DNA of 64,000 bases from Halarcobacter bivalviorum. Its GTDB lineage: Bacteria; Campylobacterota; Campylobacteria; Campylobacterales; Arcobacteraceae. A model generated the notes under the pieces. The model saw only the letters and a program-made list of their open reading frames with translations. It was not told the DNA's origin and searched no databases. A program made the position numbers and the translations under genes. Where the stretch lies: NCBI RefSeq assembly GCF_003346815.1, contig NZ_CP031217.1:2232001-2296000 (forward strand), read 5' to 3'. Positions 26,656 to 36,774 of the stretch are shown here, in pieces. How positions within the stretch are numbered: position 1 is the first letter of the stretch; the number at the start of each line of letters is the position of its first letter.

Positions 26656-28122
26656 TTAAGCCGCTACTGGAGTAGCATTTACTGGTTCTTTATCAAGTAC
26701 TCTACCTGCTGTTGCAGTTTTGTACATGTTATATGCGAACATAAAGAATCCAATTAGGTACATTAATCCACCAACAGCTCTAATTGTATAGTATGGTTGT
26801 AGTACTGTTACAGTATCAATAAAAGAGTATACTAATGAACCATATTCATCATAAGCTCTCCACATCATACCTTGAGTAATACCTGCAATCCACATAGAAG
26901 TAAAGTATAATACAATACCTGTAGTTTGTAACCAGAATTGCGTATCCATTAACGATTTAGAGTAAATCTCTCTTCCATACATTCTTGGTGCCATGTGATA
27001 TAGTGCTGCCATAATCATGAATACAACCCATCCTAAAACACCATCATGTACGTGACCTGGAATCCAATCAGTAAAGTGAGCAATTGCATTTACAGATTTA
27101 ATAGACTGAATTGGTCCTTCGATTGTAGATAACATATAGAATGTTGAAGCTAAAATCATGAACTTAATCAGAGTATTAGATTGTAATTGTTGCCATTCAC
27201 CTTTCATAGTTAAAAGCATATTAATTGCTGATCCCCATGATGGTAAGATTAATACAACTGACATTACAGAACCCATTGTTTGCATCCAATCTGGAACAGT
27301 AGAGTAAATTAAGTGGTGTCCACCTGCCCATAGGTAAACAAATAATAGACCCCAGAAAGCTAAGATTGATAATTTATAAGAGTAAACATTTTGTCCAGAC
27401 TCTTTTGGTAAGAAATAATAAATCATAGCAATAATTGGAACTGTAAATACAAATCCAACTGCATTGTGTCCATACCACCATTGTACTAATGCATCATTTG
27501 TACCTGCATACATAGATACAGAGTGATACCAAGCACCATAACCAGATACAAAGTATGTTGGAACTTCCATATTATTGAATAGGTATAGCATAGCAACTGC
27601 AATAAACCCAGCAATAAAATACCAAATTGAGATATATAATGTTCTTTCTCTTCTAATTCCAATTAAACCGAAAATAGAGATACCATATAATACCCACCAA
27701 ACAACAACTAAAATATCTAAAGGCCATTCTAATTCAGCGTACTCTTTTGAAGTTGTAATACCCATAAATAATGTAACTACAGCTAAAAGAATAGTAATGA
27801 AGTAAAGTACAAAGTGTAACTTTGCTACACCCATTAAGAATGGAGACTCTTTTAAAGATACTTTTAAAACTCTTTGCCCAATATAATACCAACACGCAAA
27901 GATACCACTAAGAGTAAAACCAAAAGCAACACCATTTGTGTGTAAAGGTCTTAATCTACTGAAAGTACCATATTCACCTGCTAGGTTGTTTAAACCTGGA
28001 AATGCAAGTTGAAACGCTAGTATAACACCAATAGTCATACCAATGATACCAAACAGAATTGTTGCAAATGTAAAGGCTTTTGCAATTGAGTAATCGTACT
28101 CGATTTGTGAACCGTTTTGCAT
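26656..28122 (-). CDS. ccoN: cbb3 oxidase catalytic subunit CcoN
   Basis: Haem-copper catalytic subunit that reduces oxygen at low concentrations and pumps protons. 488 residues, about 12 membrane helices. Histidine ligands are recognisable in RPLHTNGVAFGF, WWYGHNAVGFVF, GHHLIYSTVPDW and DWIPGHVHDGVLG. ATG 28122 has AGGAGG six bases upstream; a TTG immediately before it (28125) is not needed. First gene of the ccoNOQP unit, expected to be active in microaerobic growth. Confidence 0.97.
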   Translation of the reverse strand: MQNGSQIEYDYSIAKAFTFATILFGIIGMTIGVILAFQLAFPGLNNLAGEYGTFSRLRPLHTNGVAFGFTLSGIFACWYYIGQRVLKVSLKESPFLMGVAKLHFVLYFITILLAVVTLFMGITTSKEYAELEWPLDILVVVWWVLYGISIFGLIGIRRERTLYISIWYFIAGFIAVAMLYLFNNMEVPTYFVSGYGAWYHSVSMYAGTNDALVQWWYGHNAVGFVFTVPIIAMIYYFLPKESGQNVYSYKLSILAFWGLLFVYLWAGGHHLIYSTVPDWMQTMGSVMSVVLILPSWGSAINMLLTMKGEWQQLQSNTLIKFMILASTFYMLSTIEGPIQSIKSVNAIAHFTDWIPGHVHDGVLGWVVFMIMAALYHMAPRMYGREIYSKSLMDTQFWLQTTGIVLYFTSMWIAGITQGMMWRAYDEYGSLVYSFIDTVTVLQPYYTIRAVGGLMYLIGFFMFAYNMYKTATAGRVLDKEPVNATPVAA

Positions 28123-28290
28123 CAATCTCCTCCTACTAATTTTTTATACAAGTCACTTTTTTGTCACTTATCATCAAAATCTTAGCTAAACGGCAATAAA
28201 TTTAAGCTTAATATTTTAGTTTTTTTTTTAAGTTTTGTTTAATTTTACAAATTTATCTATTGCATAATGATATCAATTATAATTGTAAAT
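28123..28290 (-). promoter_or_regulatory. ccoN upstream region
   Basis: 168 bases between smpB and ccoN. A 12-base perfect palindrome CAATTATAATTG is at 28274-28285. Nearer ccoN, the minus strand has two AAGTGAC copies 11 bases apart (plus-strand GTCACTT at 28152-28158 and 28163-28169). A possible -10 (TAAGAT, minus) lies around 28180. Either repeat could be a regulator site; no FNR-like TTGAT-N4-ATCAA was found. Confidence 0.35.
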
Positions 28291-28761
28291 TTAGTAGTTG
28301 TTTTTTAAAGCTTGAGAAGCTTCTTTTTTTAATGTTTTTTGTTTTAAGTCTTCCCTTTTATCATGTAGCTTTTTACCCTTTGCCACAGCTACTTCAATTT
28401 TAACCATATTTTTAGAGTTAAAATATAGTTTTGTAGGTATTAAAGTCACACCCTCTTTTGTCACTTTTGCATATAATTTTTCTATTTGTTTTCTGTGCAA
28501 AAGTAGTTTTCTACTTCTTCTTTCATCTGGTCTAAATGTCGTATGTGCCGTACTTAAGTGTGTAATATGCATATTTAAAACATAAACTTCATTTTTGATA
28601 ATTCTAATATGTGTATCTTTTAAATTAACTCTACTATCTCTTATAGCTTTTACTTCACTTCCTTGAAGCATAATTCCAGCTTCAAGTGTCTCTAATATAT
28701 GATAGTCATGATATGCTTTTTTATTTTTAAATGTTAAATTTTTTTCTTTATTTTTTGCCAT
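28291..28761 (-). CDS. smpB: SsrA-binding protein SmpB
   Basis: Binds tmRNA and brings it to stalled ribosomes for trans-translation. 156 residues, usual length. Typical blocks: [38 protein letters not shown] and the basic C-terminal tail. Overlaps ispE by 14 bases. The tmRNA gene is not in this window. Confidence 0.96.
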   Translation of the reverse strand: MAKNKEKNLTFKNKKAYHDYHILETLEAGIMLQGSEVKAIRDSRVNLKDTHIRIIKNEVYVLNMHITHLSTAHTTFRPDERRSRKLLLHRKQIEKLYAKVTKEGVTLIPTKLYFNSKNMVKIEVAVAKGKKLHDKREDLKQKTLKKEASQALKNNY

Positions 28762-29524
28762 TGTTTATCCTAAAAAATGAACTGCCACTTCCGCTAAAAA
28801 ACCAATCTTTTTTTTCATATTTTTCTAACTCTTTGTAGATTGATTTTGCTGGCTTATATAAATCATTTGCTTCGCTTATGCTATGTTCTTTTAATATTTC
28901 TGTTGATTTTAGCTTATAAAGCTTAATCGCTTCACACTCTTTAAATTCACTATAGAATTTATCTCTAAATGCAGAAAATATCTCTCCTGTATTGCACATA
29001 ATTGCTGGTGTTACGACTTCTATATCTAAAATTTCTTCTTCAAATTTTTCAATTTTTTCACCAATGCCACTTACGTTTGCACTATCATATTCATAAACAA
29101 AAAATGGAACATCAGCACCAATTTTTACTGCAATTTCACATAAATCATCTTTACTTAAACCTAAATTACACTCTTCATTTACCATAAGCATAAAAGTTGC
29201 AGCATTTGAACTTCCACCACCTAAACCTGCAAATTCAGGAATCTTTTTATCTACAATTACTTTATGATTTTTAAAATACTCTTCTACTTTCGCTGAAATA
29301 TCTTTTAATAATAAGTAGGCTTTATAAATAGTGTTTTTTTTAGTTTCACATCCAAAGTTACCTTCTAATGTAAACTCTGTACAACTCTCTTTTTTAAAAC
29401 TAACTATATCAAATAAAGAGTGTACTCTTACAAAACGAGAAGATAATTCATGATAATTATCTCTTTTCCCCATTATTTTTAAAAAAATATTAACTTTTGC
29501 ATATGATTTTTTTGTAAGTATCAT
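28748..29524 (-). CDS. ispE: 4-diphosphocytidyl-2-C-methyl-D-erythritol kinase
   Basis: GHMP kinase of the MEP isoprenoid pathway. 258 residues, slightly short. [11 protein letters not shown] at the N-terminus, the ATP loop [17 protein letters not shown] and a late SGSGSSFF motif fit IspE. ATG 29524 overlaps the truB stop (ATGA). dxs for the first MEP step is at 48368, so the window carries two genes of the pathway. Confidence 0.93.
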   Translation of the reverse strand: MILTKKSYAKVNIFLKIMGKRDNYHELSSRFVRVHSLFDIVSFKKESCTEFTLEGNFGCETKKNTIYKAYLLLKDISAKVEEYFKNHKVIVDKKIPEFAGLGGGSSNAATFMLMVNEECNLGLSKDDLCEIAVKIGADVPFFVYEYDSANVSGIGEKIEKFEEEILDIEVVTPAIMCNTGEIFSAFRDKFYSEFKECEAIKLYKLKSTEILKEHSISEANDLYKPAKSIYKELEKYEKKDWFFSGSGSSFFRINNGKK

Positions 29525-30369
29525 AGATTTACCTTATTTAAAAGATATTTTACTTCATTATCTAAAATTTGGATTATACTAAAAAACTCTTCAAACTTAA
29601 CTATATAAATACCCTCTTCTTTTTTTTCTAAAAAATCAAGAGAAATCTTTTTTCCATTTTCAAAATAGCTTTTTTCACCACTATAGATATTCTCTTCCAT
29701 ATCTAAATACTCTAAAGGGTTTAACTCTTTTTCATTTTCATAAAAAAACATTCCCTCATTTAATCTATTTAAATATGAGAGTGTTCCTTTTGCATCTAAA
29801 CTTTCAAGTAGAATTTGAGCTAAACTTCTAATATATGAACCTTCACTAACTGTAGATTCAAAAGTTATAAAAGGATGATTGTATGAGATAAATTTCGTAT
29901 CAAAAATCTGCATTGAAGACTTCTTCATCTTCACATCTTTTCCTTCTCTAGCCATTTCATAAGCTCTTTTCCCATCAATTTTTTTAGCAGAAAATTTAGG
30001 AGGATAATATTCATGTACTCCTACAAGATTTTTTATCTCTTGTTCTATTTGTTTTTCATCTAATTTTTTTTCATCTTTTATACTAATAATATTTTCAATA
30101 TCTAAAGATTCAGAAGTAGTGCCAAGCCAAATAACAGCTCTATAAGTTTTAGGGGTTTTTTTTAGAAACTGAAATAGTTTAGAGTATTGTCCAAAAGCAA
30201 CAATTAAACATCCACAAGCAAAAGGGTCAAGTGTTCCAGAAAAGCCTGCTTTTTTATTTCTATATTTTCTTTTTATTTGATTTAAATAAGAGTTTGATGA
30301 CCTAAACATAGGTTTATGTACTACAATTAATTTATTTAAATGTTTATTATCATAAAGTCTTTTTTGCAT
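29521..30369 (-). CDS. truB: tRNA pseudouridine-55 synthase
   Basis: Makes pseudouridine 55 in the T-loop of tRNAs. 282 residues. KLIVVHKPMFRSS, then GFSGTLDPFACGCL with the catalytic Asp, YPPKFSAKKIDGKRAYE and the EGSYIRSLAQIL block are all present. 12 bases separate it from the helicase gene upstream, and its stop overlaps ispE. Confidence 0.94.
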   Translation of the reverse strand: MQKRLYDNKHLNKLIVVHKPMFRSSNSYLNQIKRKYRNKKAGFSGTLDPFACGCLIVAFGQYSKLFQFLKKTPKTYRAVIWLGTTSESLDIENIISIKDEKKLDEKQIEQEIKNLVGVHEYYPPKFSAKKIDGKRAYEMAREGKDVKMKKSSMQIFDTKFISYNHPFITFESTVSEGSYIRSLAQILLESLDAKGTLSYLNRLNEGMFFYENEKELNPLEYLDMEENIYSGEKSYFENGKKISLDFLEKKEEGIYIVKFEEFFSIIQILDNEVKYLLNKVNL

Positions 30370-30381
30370 TATATATTTTTA

Positions 30382-32436
30382 CTAAATCTTTTCTACAAAT
30401 GAAGATAATATATCTCTTCTTGTTCCACCAAAATTAATTGTAAGCTTATAATCCTTACCTGCTTTTGTAGCCTTTTGAACTCTTCCCATACCAAAAATTT
30501 TATGCTGAACTAAATCACCTTTTTTATATGATGAAGTTTTCTCGATTGTTAGGCTTCCTTTAATAAGTCCACTCTCACTTAAAAATCTACTTTTTAATAA
30601 AGATGTCCTTTTCCCTTTATAAAATCTTGAATGTACAAAAGAAAGAGTCAAAGTATCCATAGCTCTTGTTATTGCAACATAACCTAATCTTCTTTCTTCT
30701 TCAATATCACTTCCATCTCCAATAATTGGGAAGAAACCTTCTTCTAATCCTATTATAAATAGATGTTTATACTCTAAACCTTTTGAAGAGTGAATACTCA
30801 TCATTGAAACTGCTTGGTCAGTTAATTCGCCTTGTTCTGATTCTAAGGCTATTTCATTTAAAAAGTCTTCTAAATTTAAATGAGGATTTTGGATAAAATA
30901 ATCTCTAATATATCCATAAAATTCGTCAATGTTTGCTTGTCTATCAAAACCATCAGGAACATTATCATATGATGCTCTATAATCAAAAGTATCTTCAAAG
31001 GTATCTAAAAACTTCATTTTAGACTCTTCCATTGTATCTCTTAAATCCATAATTGAAGCCATAAATACTTTTAATGTTCGTGAGTTTTTCTTTCCTACTA
31101 TTGCAGCTAACTCATCTGGTTCAAAATCCTCTAAAATATTAAAAATAGGTTTTTTTAATTCAAGTGATTTTGCATCTAACTTATCAATAGTAGTTTTACC
31201 TATTCCTCTTTTTGGTTTATTAATAACTCTTTTTAAAGAGAAGTTATCAGTAGTATTTGTAAGAATTCTAAAATAAGCAATTAAATCTTTAATCTCTGCT
31301 CTTTCATAGAATTTCATTCCACCAATAAGTTTATAATTAAGTCCTGCTTTATTGAAACCTTCTTCTAAAGATCTTGAAAGGGCATTAACTCTAAATAAAA
31401 TGGCAATATCTTTAGCACTTTCACCACTTGCAATTAATTTTTTAATATCATCTGTGATTTTTCTAGTCTCTTCATTTTCATCAGAAGATTCATAGACTTT
31501 AATACTATCACCCTCTTTTCTTGTACCTATAAGTTTTTTACCAAGTCTATCTCTATTATGCTCAATTAACTGATTTGCATGATTTAAAATTATATTTGTA
31601 GAACGATAGTTATTCTCTAGTTTTACAACTTTTGTATTTTCAAAGTGTTCTGAGAAGTTTAAAATATTTTTAATTGTTGCCCCACGCCAACCATAAATTG
31701 ATTGATCATCATCACCCACAACACAAAGATTATTATGAGTTAAACAAAGTTTTCTTAAAAGTTTATATTGTAGTTCATTTGTATCTTGGTACTCATCTAC
31801 CATTACATATTGGTATTTTTGACTAATCTGCTTTGCTAACTCTTCATTTTTTTCTAAAATCTTATAAGGAAGTAATAATAAATCATCAAAATCCACTAGG
31901 TTATTTTTTAATAAATAAGCTTCATATTTTTCATATATATCTGCAATTTGTTGATAGATTTTTAATTGTGCTGCTGTTTTAGCTTCACTTGGAGAGATTA
32001 AAGTATTTTTGTATTTTGAAATCTCACTTACTAAAAGTGAAGTTGTTATCTCTTTATCAATTGATTTTAAAATTCTTTTTTTATCATCAGTATCTATTAT
32101 AATAAAGTTGTTTTTTCTACCTAATTCACTCATATGAAACTTTAAAAATAGAAGTCCAAACTTATGAAAAGTACAAAGTAGTGGTGGAGTATTTACTATT
32201 GTTGTATCAATCATAGAGTAAGCTCTTTCTCTCATCTCTGTTGCAGCTTTATTTGTAAATGTTAATGTAAGAATTGAACTTGGGTCAATACCAATTGAGA
32301 TTAAATATGCGAGTCTTGTTGTGATTGTTTTTGTTTTTCCTGAACCTGCACCTGCAAGAATTAAAAGAGAACCATCAATATGTTGTGCTGCTTCCTTTTG
32401 AGACTCATTTAATGATGATAAAGAATTTTCTAACAT
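30382..32436 (-). CDS. UvrD/Rep/PcrA-family DNA helicase
   Basis: ATP-dependent 3'-5' helicase of superfamily 1, probably in repair or replication restart. About 684 residues. Walker A AGAGSGKTKTI, DEYQDTNELQ (motif II), GDDDQSIYGWRGA (motif III), and later AITRAMDTL with MMSIHSSKGLEY. Which of UvrD, Rep or PcrA it matches best cannot be fixed by eye. ATG 32436 has GGAG close upstream; a longer frame starting TTG at 32457 has none, so it is rejected. Confidence 0.92.
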   Translation of the reverse strand: MLENSLSSLNESQKEAAQHIDGSLLILAGAGSGKTKTITTRLAYLISIGIDPSSILTLTFTNKAATEMRERAYSMIDTTIVNTPPLLCTFHKFGLLFLKFHMSELGRKNNFIIIDTDDKKRILKSIDKEITTSLLVSEISKYKNTLISPSEAKTAAQLKIYQQIADIYEKYEAYLLKNNLVDFDDLLLLPYKILEKNEELAKQISQKYQYVMVDEYQDTNELQYKLLRKLCLTHNNLCVVGDDDQSIYGWRGATIKNILNFSEHFENTKVVKLENNYRSTNIILNHANQLIEHNRDRLGKKLIGTRKEGDSIKVYESSDENEETRKITDDIKKLIASGESAKDIAILFRVNALSRSLEEGFNKAGLNYKLIGGMKFYERAEIKDLIAYFRILTNTTDNFSLKRVINKPKRGIGKTTIDKLDAKSLELKKPIFNILEDFEPDELAAIVGKKNSRTLKVFMASIMDLRDTMEESKMKFLDTFEDTFDYRASYDNVPDGFDRQANIDEFYGYIRDYFIQNPHLNLEDFLNEIALESEQGELTDQAVSMMSIHSSKGLEYKHLFIIGLEEGFFPIIGDGSDIEEERRLGYVAITRAMDTLTLSFVHSRFYKGKRTSLLKSRFLSESGLIKGSLTIEKTSSYKKGDLVQHKIFGMGRVQKATKAGKDYKLTINFGGTRRDILSSFVEKI

Positions 32437-32577
32437 TTTTACTCCAAAATTTACCAAAAAAAAATATTCTGTTTTAAATATTGATTATTAATTTAATAAG
32501 GTAATATATTAGATTATAGCATAATTTGTTTAAATTAATTACTCTTCTTAATTTTTTTATTTATAAACAAATGTTAT

Positions 32578-32583
32578 TATAAT
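32578..32583 (+). promoter_or_regulatory. -10 element for the LysR gene
   Basis: TATAAT 26 bases before ATG 32610, after a run of A/T-rich sequence with periodic T tracts. Divergent from the helicase gene. Confidence 0.5.
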
Positions 32584-32609
32584 CATTAAAATTTTTAAAG
32601 GCAACAAGA

Positions 32610-33509
32610 ATGTTAACGGATTTTGCGAAACTCGAAACTTTTTTAACAGTCGTTAGAGAGAAGTCTTTTTCAAAAGCTTCTGCCAAGTTAGGTATCTCTC
32701 AACCAGCTGTTACTCAACAAATGAAGTTCATAGAAGATTATCTTGATGTGCAAGTTGTTGATAGGAAAAAAAATGGTATTAGGCTTACAAAAGAGGGTCA
32801 AATGCTATACACTATTGCACAAAAAGTTGAAAGATGTGTGAACAATGCAGAAAAAGAGTTACTTAAAATAATGAATAAAGATGTAACTTTTTTATTTGGA
32901 GCTTCATTTATTATTGGAAACTATATTCTTCCAAGATTTTTAAATAACTTAAAAGAGAATATCAACAATGATGTATCAATCAATGTTTCTGTTTCTCACA
33001 AAGCAATCGAAGATTTATTAGATAAAAAAATTGATATGGCTTTAGTTGAAAACTATATTCCTGATGATGATATTATTTATAGAGAATGGATGGATGATGA
33101 GATTGTAATTTTCTCAAATCAAAAACTTCCAGCAAAAGCAAAAGCTAGTGATTTACTATCTTATAAATGGGTATGTAGAAACCCTGATTCACACACAAGA
33201 TTAATCTTTAAAGAGTCATTAGAAAAAGCCAACTATCCAGATTGTGATACATTTGATGTAACAAGTGAAGTTACAAGTGCAACAACAATTGTACAGACTG
33301 TTTTACACTCAGATAAAAATGAAACACCAACTGTTTCTATTGTATCAAGAAATGCAATTGAATCATTACTTAAAGCTGGTGCTTTATATGAATCTAGAAT
33401 TGGAAATCATAAGATGTCTAGAAAGTTATATATTGCATATAGAAAAGATAGAAAGCATGATGCATTTATTGAAAATGTAGTTGACTATCTTCTTAAAATC
33501 AAAGGATAA
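32610..33509 (+). CDS. LysR-family transcriptional regulator
   Basis: 299 residues, standard LTTR length. N-terminal winged helix (LETFLTVVREKSFSKASAKLG followed by ISQPAVTQQMKFIED) and a C-terminal effector-binding domain. It stands alone between the divergent helicase gene and convergent yhcC, so its target is not obvious from context. AAAGG precedes the ATG. Confidence 0.9.
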   Translation: MLTDFAKLETFLTVVREKSFSKASAKLGISQPAVTQQMKFIEDYLDVQVVDRKKNGIRLTKEGQMLYTIAQKVERCVNNAEKELLKIMNKDVTFLFGASFIIGNYILPRFLNNLKENINNDVSINVSVSHKAIEDLLDKKIDMALVENYIPDDDIIYREWMDDEIVIFSNQKLPAKAKASDLLSYKWVCRNPDSHTRLIFKESLEKANYPDCDTFDVTSEVTSATTIVQTVLHSDKNETPTVSIVSRNAIESLLKAGALYESRIGNHKMSRKLYIAYRKDRKHDAFIENVVDYLLKIKG

Positions 33510-33534
33510 TACTAAGAAAATTTCTTAGTAATCC
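33505..33534. terminator. Bidirectional terminator between lysR and yhcC
   Basis: TACTAAGAAA (33510-33519), A, TTTCTTAGTA (33521-33530), continued outward by GGAT/ATCC with a two-base bulge. It overlaps the end of the LysR gene and lies three bases from the yhcC stop codon, so it may serve both convergent genes. Confidence 0.6.
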
Positions 33535-33536
33535 CT

Positions 33537-34541
33537 TTAATACTTTAGTCCCTCTTTTAATAAAGCTTTTCTTATCTTTGAAATTTGTTCATGCTTATTT
33601 TTACACCACATAGGAGCTAATAAAGTACTATCATCAATTCCTGCTGTGATTCTTTGAATAGAGATATTATCAGGTAATCTTTTTATTGACTCAACTACTG
33701 TTTGAATATATAACTCTTCTGAGATAGGAGTAAAACTACCTCTTTTATAATCTTTTGTAAGAAGTGTATTTTTAACCACATATAAAGGGTGGAATTTAAT
33801 AGAATCTACATTTAAAGCAATTGTTTCATCTAAAGTATTTAACATCATCTCTTTATTTTCATCAGGTAAACCATAAATTAAATGTCCGCAAACATTTAAT
33901 CCTTTTTCTTTAGTCTTTTTAATCCAATACCTCATATTAGAAGCATCATCTCCTCTATTAATCTTTACTAAGGTTTCATCATAAAAAGATTGTATTCCAT
34001 ACTCAACCCAAATCTCTTTATCTTTACTAAGGTTTACTAAAAAATCTAATATCTCTTCCGTCATACAATCCGTTCTTGTACCAATAGAAAGACCAATTAC
34101 ATTTTCAAAAGATAGAGCTTTTGTATATAGAGCTTTTAATGTCTCCAATGGAGCATAAGTATTTGTAAAAGATTGAAAATAAACAATATATTTTTTTACC
34201 CCAAATTTATTTTTCAATCTATCTCTTGTAGCATTAAATTGTAGCTCAAGTTGTTTTAGTTGATTATCTAAAAAAGGGTTCTCTTTTACTGTTGGATTTA
34301 ATTTAAATTTAGGTTTTCTCTCAGTTAGATTAGGAGAGAAGGAGTCATTTTCACAAAAGGTGCAACCACCTTTTGCTACTGTTCCATCAATGTTTGGACA
34401 AGTAAAACCACCTATTGAAATAGGTACTTTATATACCTTGTGTCCAAACTTATTTTTGAAGTATCTTCCTATTGTTAGAACTTCTTTATTTTTATATTTA
34501 ATTTTTTTATTATTTTTATTTTGTAACGAAATAGTCACCAT
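33537..34541 (-). CDS. Radical SAM protein, YhcC/TIGR01212 family
   Basis: About 334 residues. The SAM cluster cysteines are in FTCPNIDGTVAKGGCTFC, a spacing of C-x11-C-x2-C that marks the TIGR01212 family rather than classic CxxxCxxC. The TIM-barrel region includes LSIGTRTDCM and HLIYGLPDENKEMM. Substrate unknown. The start must lie inside the end of purF: ATG 34541 gives a 26-base overlap, with only a weak site upstream. No in-frame start exists soon after the purF stop. Confidence 0.85.
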   Translation of the reverse strand: MVTISLQNKNNKKIKYKNKEVLTIGRYFKNKFGHKVYKVPISIGGFTCPNIDGTVAKGGCTFCENDSFSPNLTERKPKFKLNPTVKENPFLDNQLKQLELQFNATRDRLKNKFGVKKYIVYFQSFTNTYAPLETLKALYTKALSFENVIGLSIGTRTDCMTEEILDFLVNLSKDKEIWVEYGIQSFYDETLVKINRGDDASNMRYWIKKTKEKGLNVCGHLIYGLPDENKEMMLNTLDETIALNVDSIKFHPLYVVKNTLLTKDYKRGSFTPISEELYIQTVVESIKRLPDNISIQRITAGIDDSTLLAPMWCKNKHEQISKIRKALLKEGLKY

Positions 34542-35865
34542 CAAAGCTTTCTAGGGCATAATTAGCATCATTACCTATTGATTCTTTTAAATCTTCAATA
34601 GATAAATACTCTAATGTATCTGCCTCAATATATTCACAAATTTCATCTTTTGTCATTCTTGAAGAGATTAATTCCTCTTGGTTAGGAGTATCAATTCCAT
34701 AATAACAAGGGAACTTAATTTCTGGACTTGCCACTCTAAAGTGAACTTCCTTTGCTCCCGCTTCTTTTAACATTTTTACAATTCTTTTAGAAGTTGTACC
34801 TCTAACAATTGAATCATCAATTACTAATAATGATTTACCATCAATTAAAGATCTCATTGGTGAAAGTTTCATTTTAACTTTCATATTTCTCATCTCTTGT
34901 GTTGGTTCAATAAATGTTCTTCCAACATAGTGGTTTCTAATAATCCCATATTCAAAAGGAATTCCACTCTCCGCTGCATAACCAAGGGCAGCTGGAACTC
35001 CTGAATCAGGAACAGGAACAACCATATCAACTTTTACAGGATCTTTTTTATCATTTTTAGCAAGAGCTCTTCCCATATTCTCTCTTGTTCTATATACATT
35101 TTTACCATTTATTACAGAATCTGGTCTTGCAAAATATACATATTCAAAAGCACAAGGTCTATATTCTGGTTCAAATAACTGAATTGATTCTGGCTCATCA
35201 TAACCATCTGCAAAAATCAACATTTCTCCTGGTTTTACATCTCTAATGAATTCAGCATCTACTAAATCAAAAGCACAAGTCTCACTTGCAACAATATATC
35301 CACCAGTTTTTAATTTTCCTAAAGATAAAGGTCTAATTCCATATCTATCTCTAATTACAAACTGTTTAGATCTAGATTGAATAATAAAACAATATGCACC
35401 TATTGTTTTATTAAGTCCCTCTTTAATTCTATCTCTTAATCTTTCATGGCTACTTTTTGCAATTAGATGGATTAAGTTTTCTGTATCCATTTCTGTTTGA
35501 AAAATTGCACCTTCTTCTATTAACTCTTGTCTAACCTCATTTTTATTAATAAGGTTTCCATTATGAACAATAGACATTTCCCCCAATTTATACTTAGCAG
35601 AAACTGGTTGTGCATCAAAAATAGACTCTCCACCCGCAGTAGAGTATCTATTATGACCAATAGCCATATTACCTTTTAGGTAAGTTAAAGCATCCTCAGT
35701 AAATACTTCAGAAACTAATCCACTATCTTTTTTAGTATAAATTTTTCCATCACAAGATGATGAGATTCCAGTTGCTTCTTGCCCTCTATGTTGCATAGAG
35801 AATAGAGCTAAAGAAGCAAGTCTAGCGGCATTTTCATTACCATAGATTCCAACTATCGCACACAT
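34516..35865 (-). CDS. purF: Amidophosphoribosyltransferase
   Basis: Commits PRPP to purine synthesis. 449 residues. Met-Cys at the N-terminus (MCAIVGIYGN) makes Cys2 the likely nucleophile with no propeptide. The glutaminase domain (IGHNRYSTAGG) is followed by a phosphoribosyltransferase domain with VDMVVPVPDSGVPAALGYA and LLVIDDSIVRGTTS (PRPP loop). AAAGG precedes ATG. A hairpin lies just before the ribosome binding site. Confidence 0.96.
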   Translation of the reverse strand: MCAIVGIYGNENAARLASLALFSMQHRGQEATGISSSCDGKIYTKKDSGLVSEVFTEDALTYLKGNMAIGHNRYSTAGGESIFDAQPVSAKYKLGEMSIVHNGNLINKNEVRQELIEEGAIFQTEMDTENLIHLIAKSSHERLRDRIKEGLNKTIGAYCFIIQSRSKQFVIRDRYGIRPLSLGKLKTGGYIVASETCAFDLVDAEFIRDVKPGEMLIFADGYDEPESIQLFEPEYRPCAFEYVYFARPDSVINGKNVYRTRENMGRALAKNDKKDPVKVDMVVPVPDSGVPAALGYAAESGIPFEYGIIRNHYVGRTFIEPTQEMRNMKVKMKLSPMRSLIDGKSLLVIDDSIVRGTTSKRIVKMLKEAGAKEVHFRVASPEIKFPCYYGIDTPNQEELISSRMTKDEICEYIEADTLEYLSIEDLKESIGNDANYALESFDGDYFVTK

Positions 35866-35878
35866 TTATTTAACCTTT

Positions 35879-35925
35879 AAAAAAAAATGAAAAGTGAACT
35901 TGAGTGCTGAAATTTCTTTTCATTT
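35879..35925 (-). terminator. Hairpin between dapB and purF
   Basis: On the minus strand AAATGAAAAG (35925-35916), a 21-base loop, CTTTTCATTT (35894-35885) with a T run to 35879. It could end dapB transcription. As only 13 bases remain before purF, it could instead act as a leader attenuator for purF. The loop is long, so it is a weak terminator. Confidence 0.5.
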
Positions 35926-35948
35926 TTAATATTAATTTATTTTTTATT

Positions 35949-36722
35949 TTATAGACCTAAACAGTCATTAATTGAATAAAGCCCTGGCTCTTGATTTACA
36001 AGCCATTTTGCAGCTCTAATTGCACCTTTTGAAAAAGTATTTCTTGCAGTTGCAGTATGATGTAACTCAATAAACTCACCGTCATTGTATAATCCAACAG
36101 TATGTCTACCAACAATATCACCACCTCTTAAACTCATAACACCAATTTCATCTTTTGTTCTTGCACCAATTTCACCATCTCTACCAGATACTCTAACTGC
36201 ATCTAAATCTAGGTCTCTTGCACGTGCTGCATGTTCTGCTAAAGTTAAAGCTGTTCCTGATGGAGAATCAACTTTATATCTATGGTGTTGTTCAACTATT
36301 TCACAATCAAAATCTCTTAATGCTTTACTTGCAAGTGATACTAATTTATTTAAAACTGCAACACCTAAACTCATATTTGTAGCATAAAGAACTGGTACTT
36401 TTTTTGAAGCTTCAAGTAATAAATTTTGTTGATGTTTATTAAAACCAGTTGTAGCAATTACCAATGGTTTAGTTCCACCATTTTCTACAATCTCTTCTAG
36501 TAGGCTTTGTGTAGCAACTGGAGCTGAAAAATCAATAACAACATCACAAGTGTCTACTAATACTTTCATATCATTTGTAACTACTGTATTTTCTGGAACA
36601 CTTTTTGTTAGCGTGTCAAAAACATGACAAGCTGATAACTTAGCTTCATTATCAACTGCTAAATCATCAATTAAAAGAGAACCTACTCTTCCTGTACTTC
36701 CTACAATTCCTACATTAATCAT
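35949..36722 (-). CDS. dapB: 4-hydroxy-tetrahydrodipicolinate reductase
   Basis: NAD(P)H-dependent step in lysine and diaminopimelate synthesis. 257 residues. GIVGSTGRVGSLLID (nucleotide binding), ATTGF, EQHHRYKVDSPSGTA (catalytic His/Lys region) and a late FIELHHTATARNTFSKGA match DapB. AAAAGGA precedes ATG and a TATAAT lies 53 bases further up. lysA, the last lysine step, is at 52459. Confidence 0.96.
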   Translation of the reverse strand: MINVGIVGSTGRVGSLLIDDLAVDNEAKLSACHVFDTLTKSVPENTVVTNDMKVLVDTCDVVIDFSAPVATQSLLEEIVENGGTKPLVIATTGFNKHQQNLLLEASKKVPVLYATNMSLGVAVLNKLVSLASKALRDFDCEIVEQHHRYKVDSPSGTALTLAEHAARARDLDLDAVRVSGRDGEIGARTKDEIGVMSLRGGDIVGRHTVGLYNDGEFIELHHTATARNTFSKGAIRAAKWLVNQEPGLYSINDCLGL

Positions 36723-36774
36723 AAGATTTTCCTTTTATATTTTATAATTCAATAATATTAATTTAGCAACTCAT

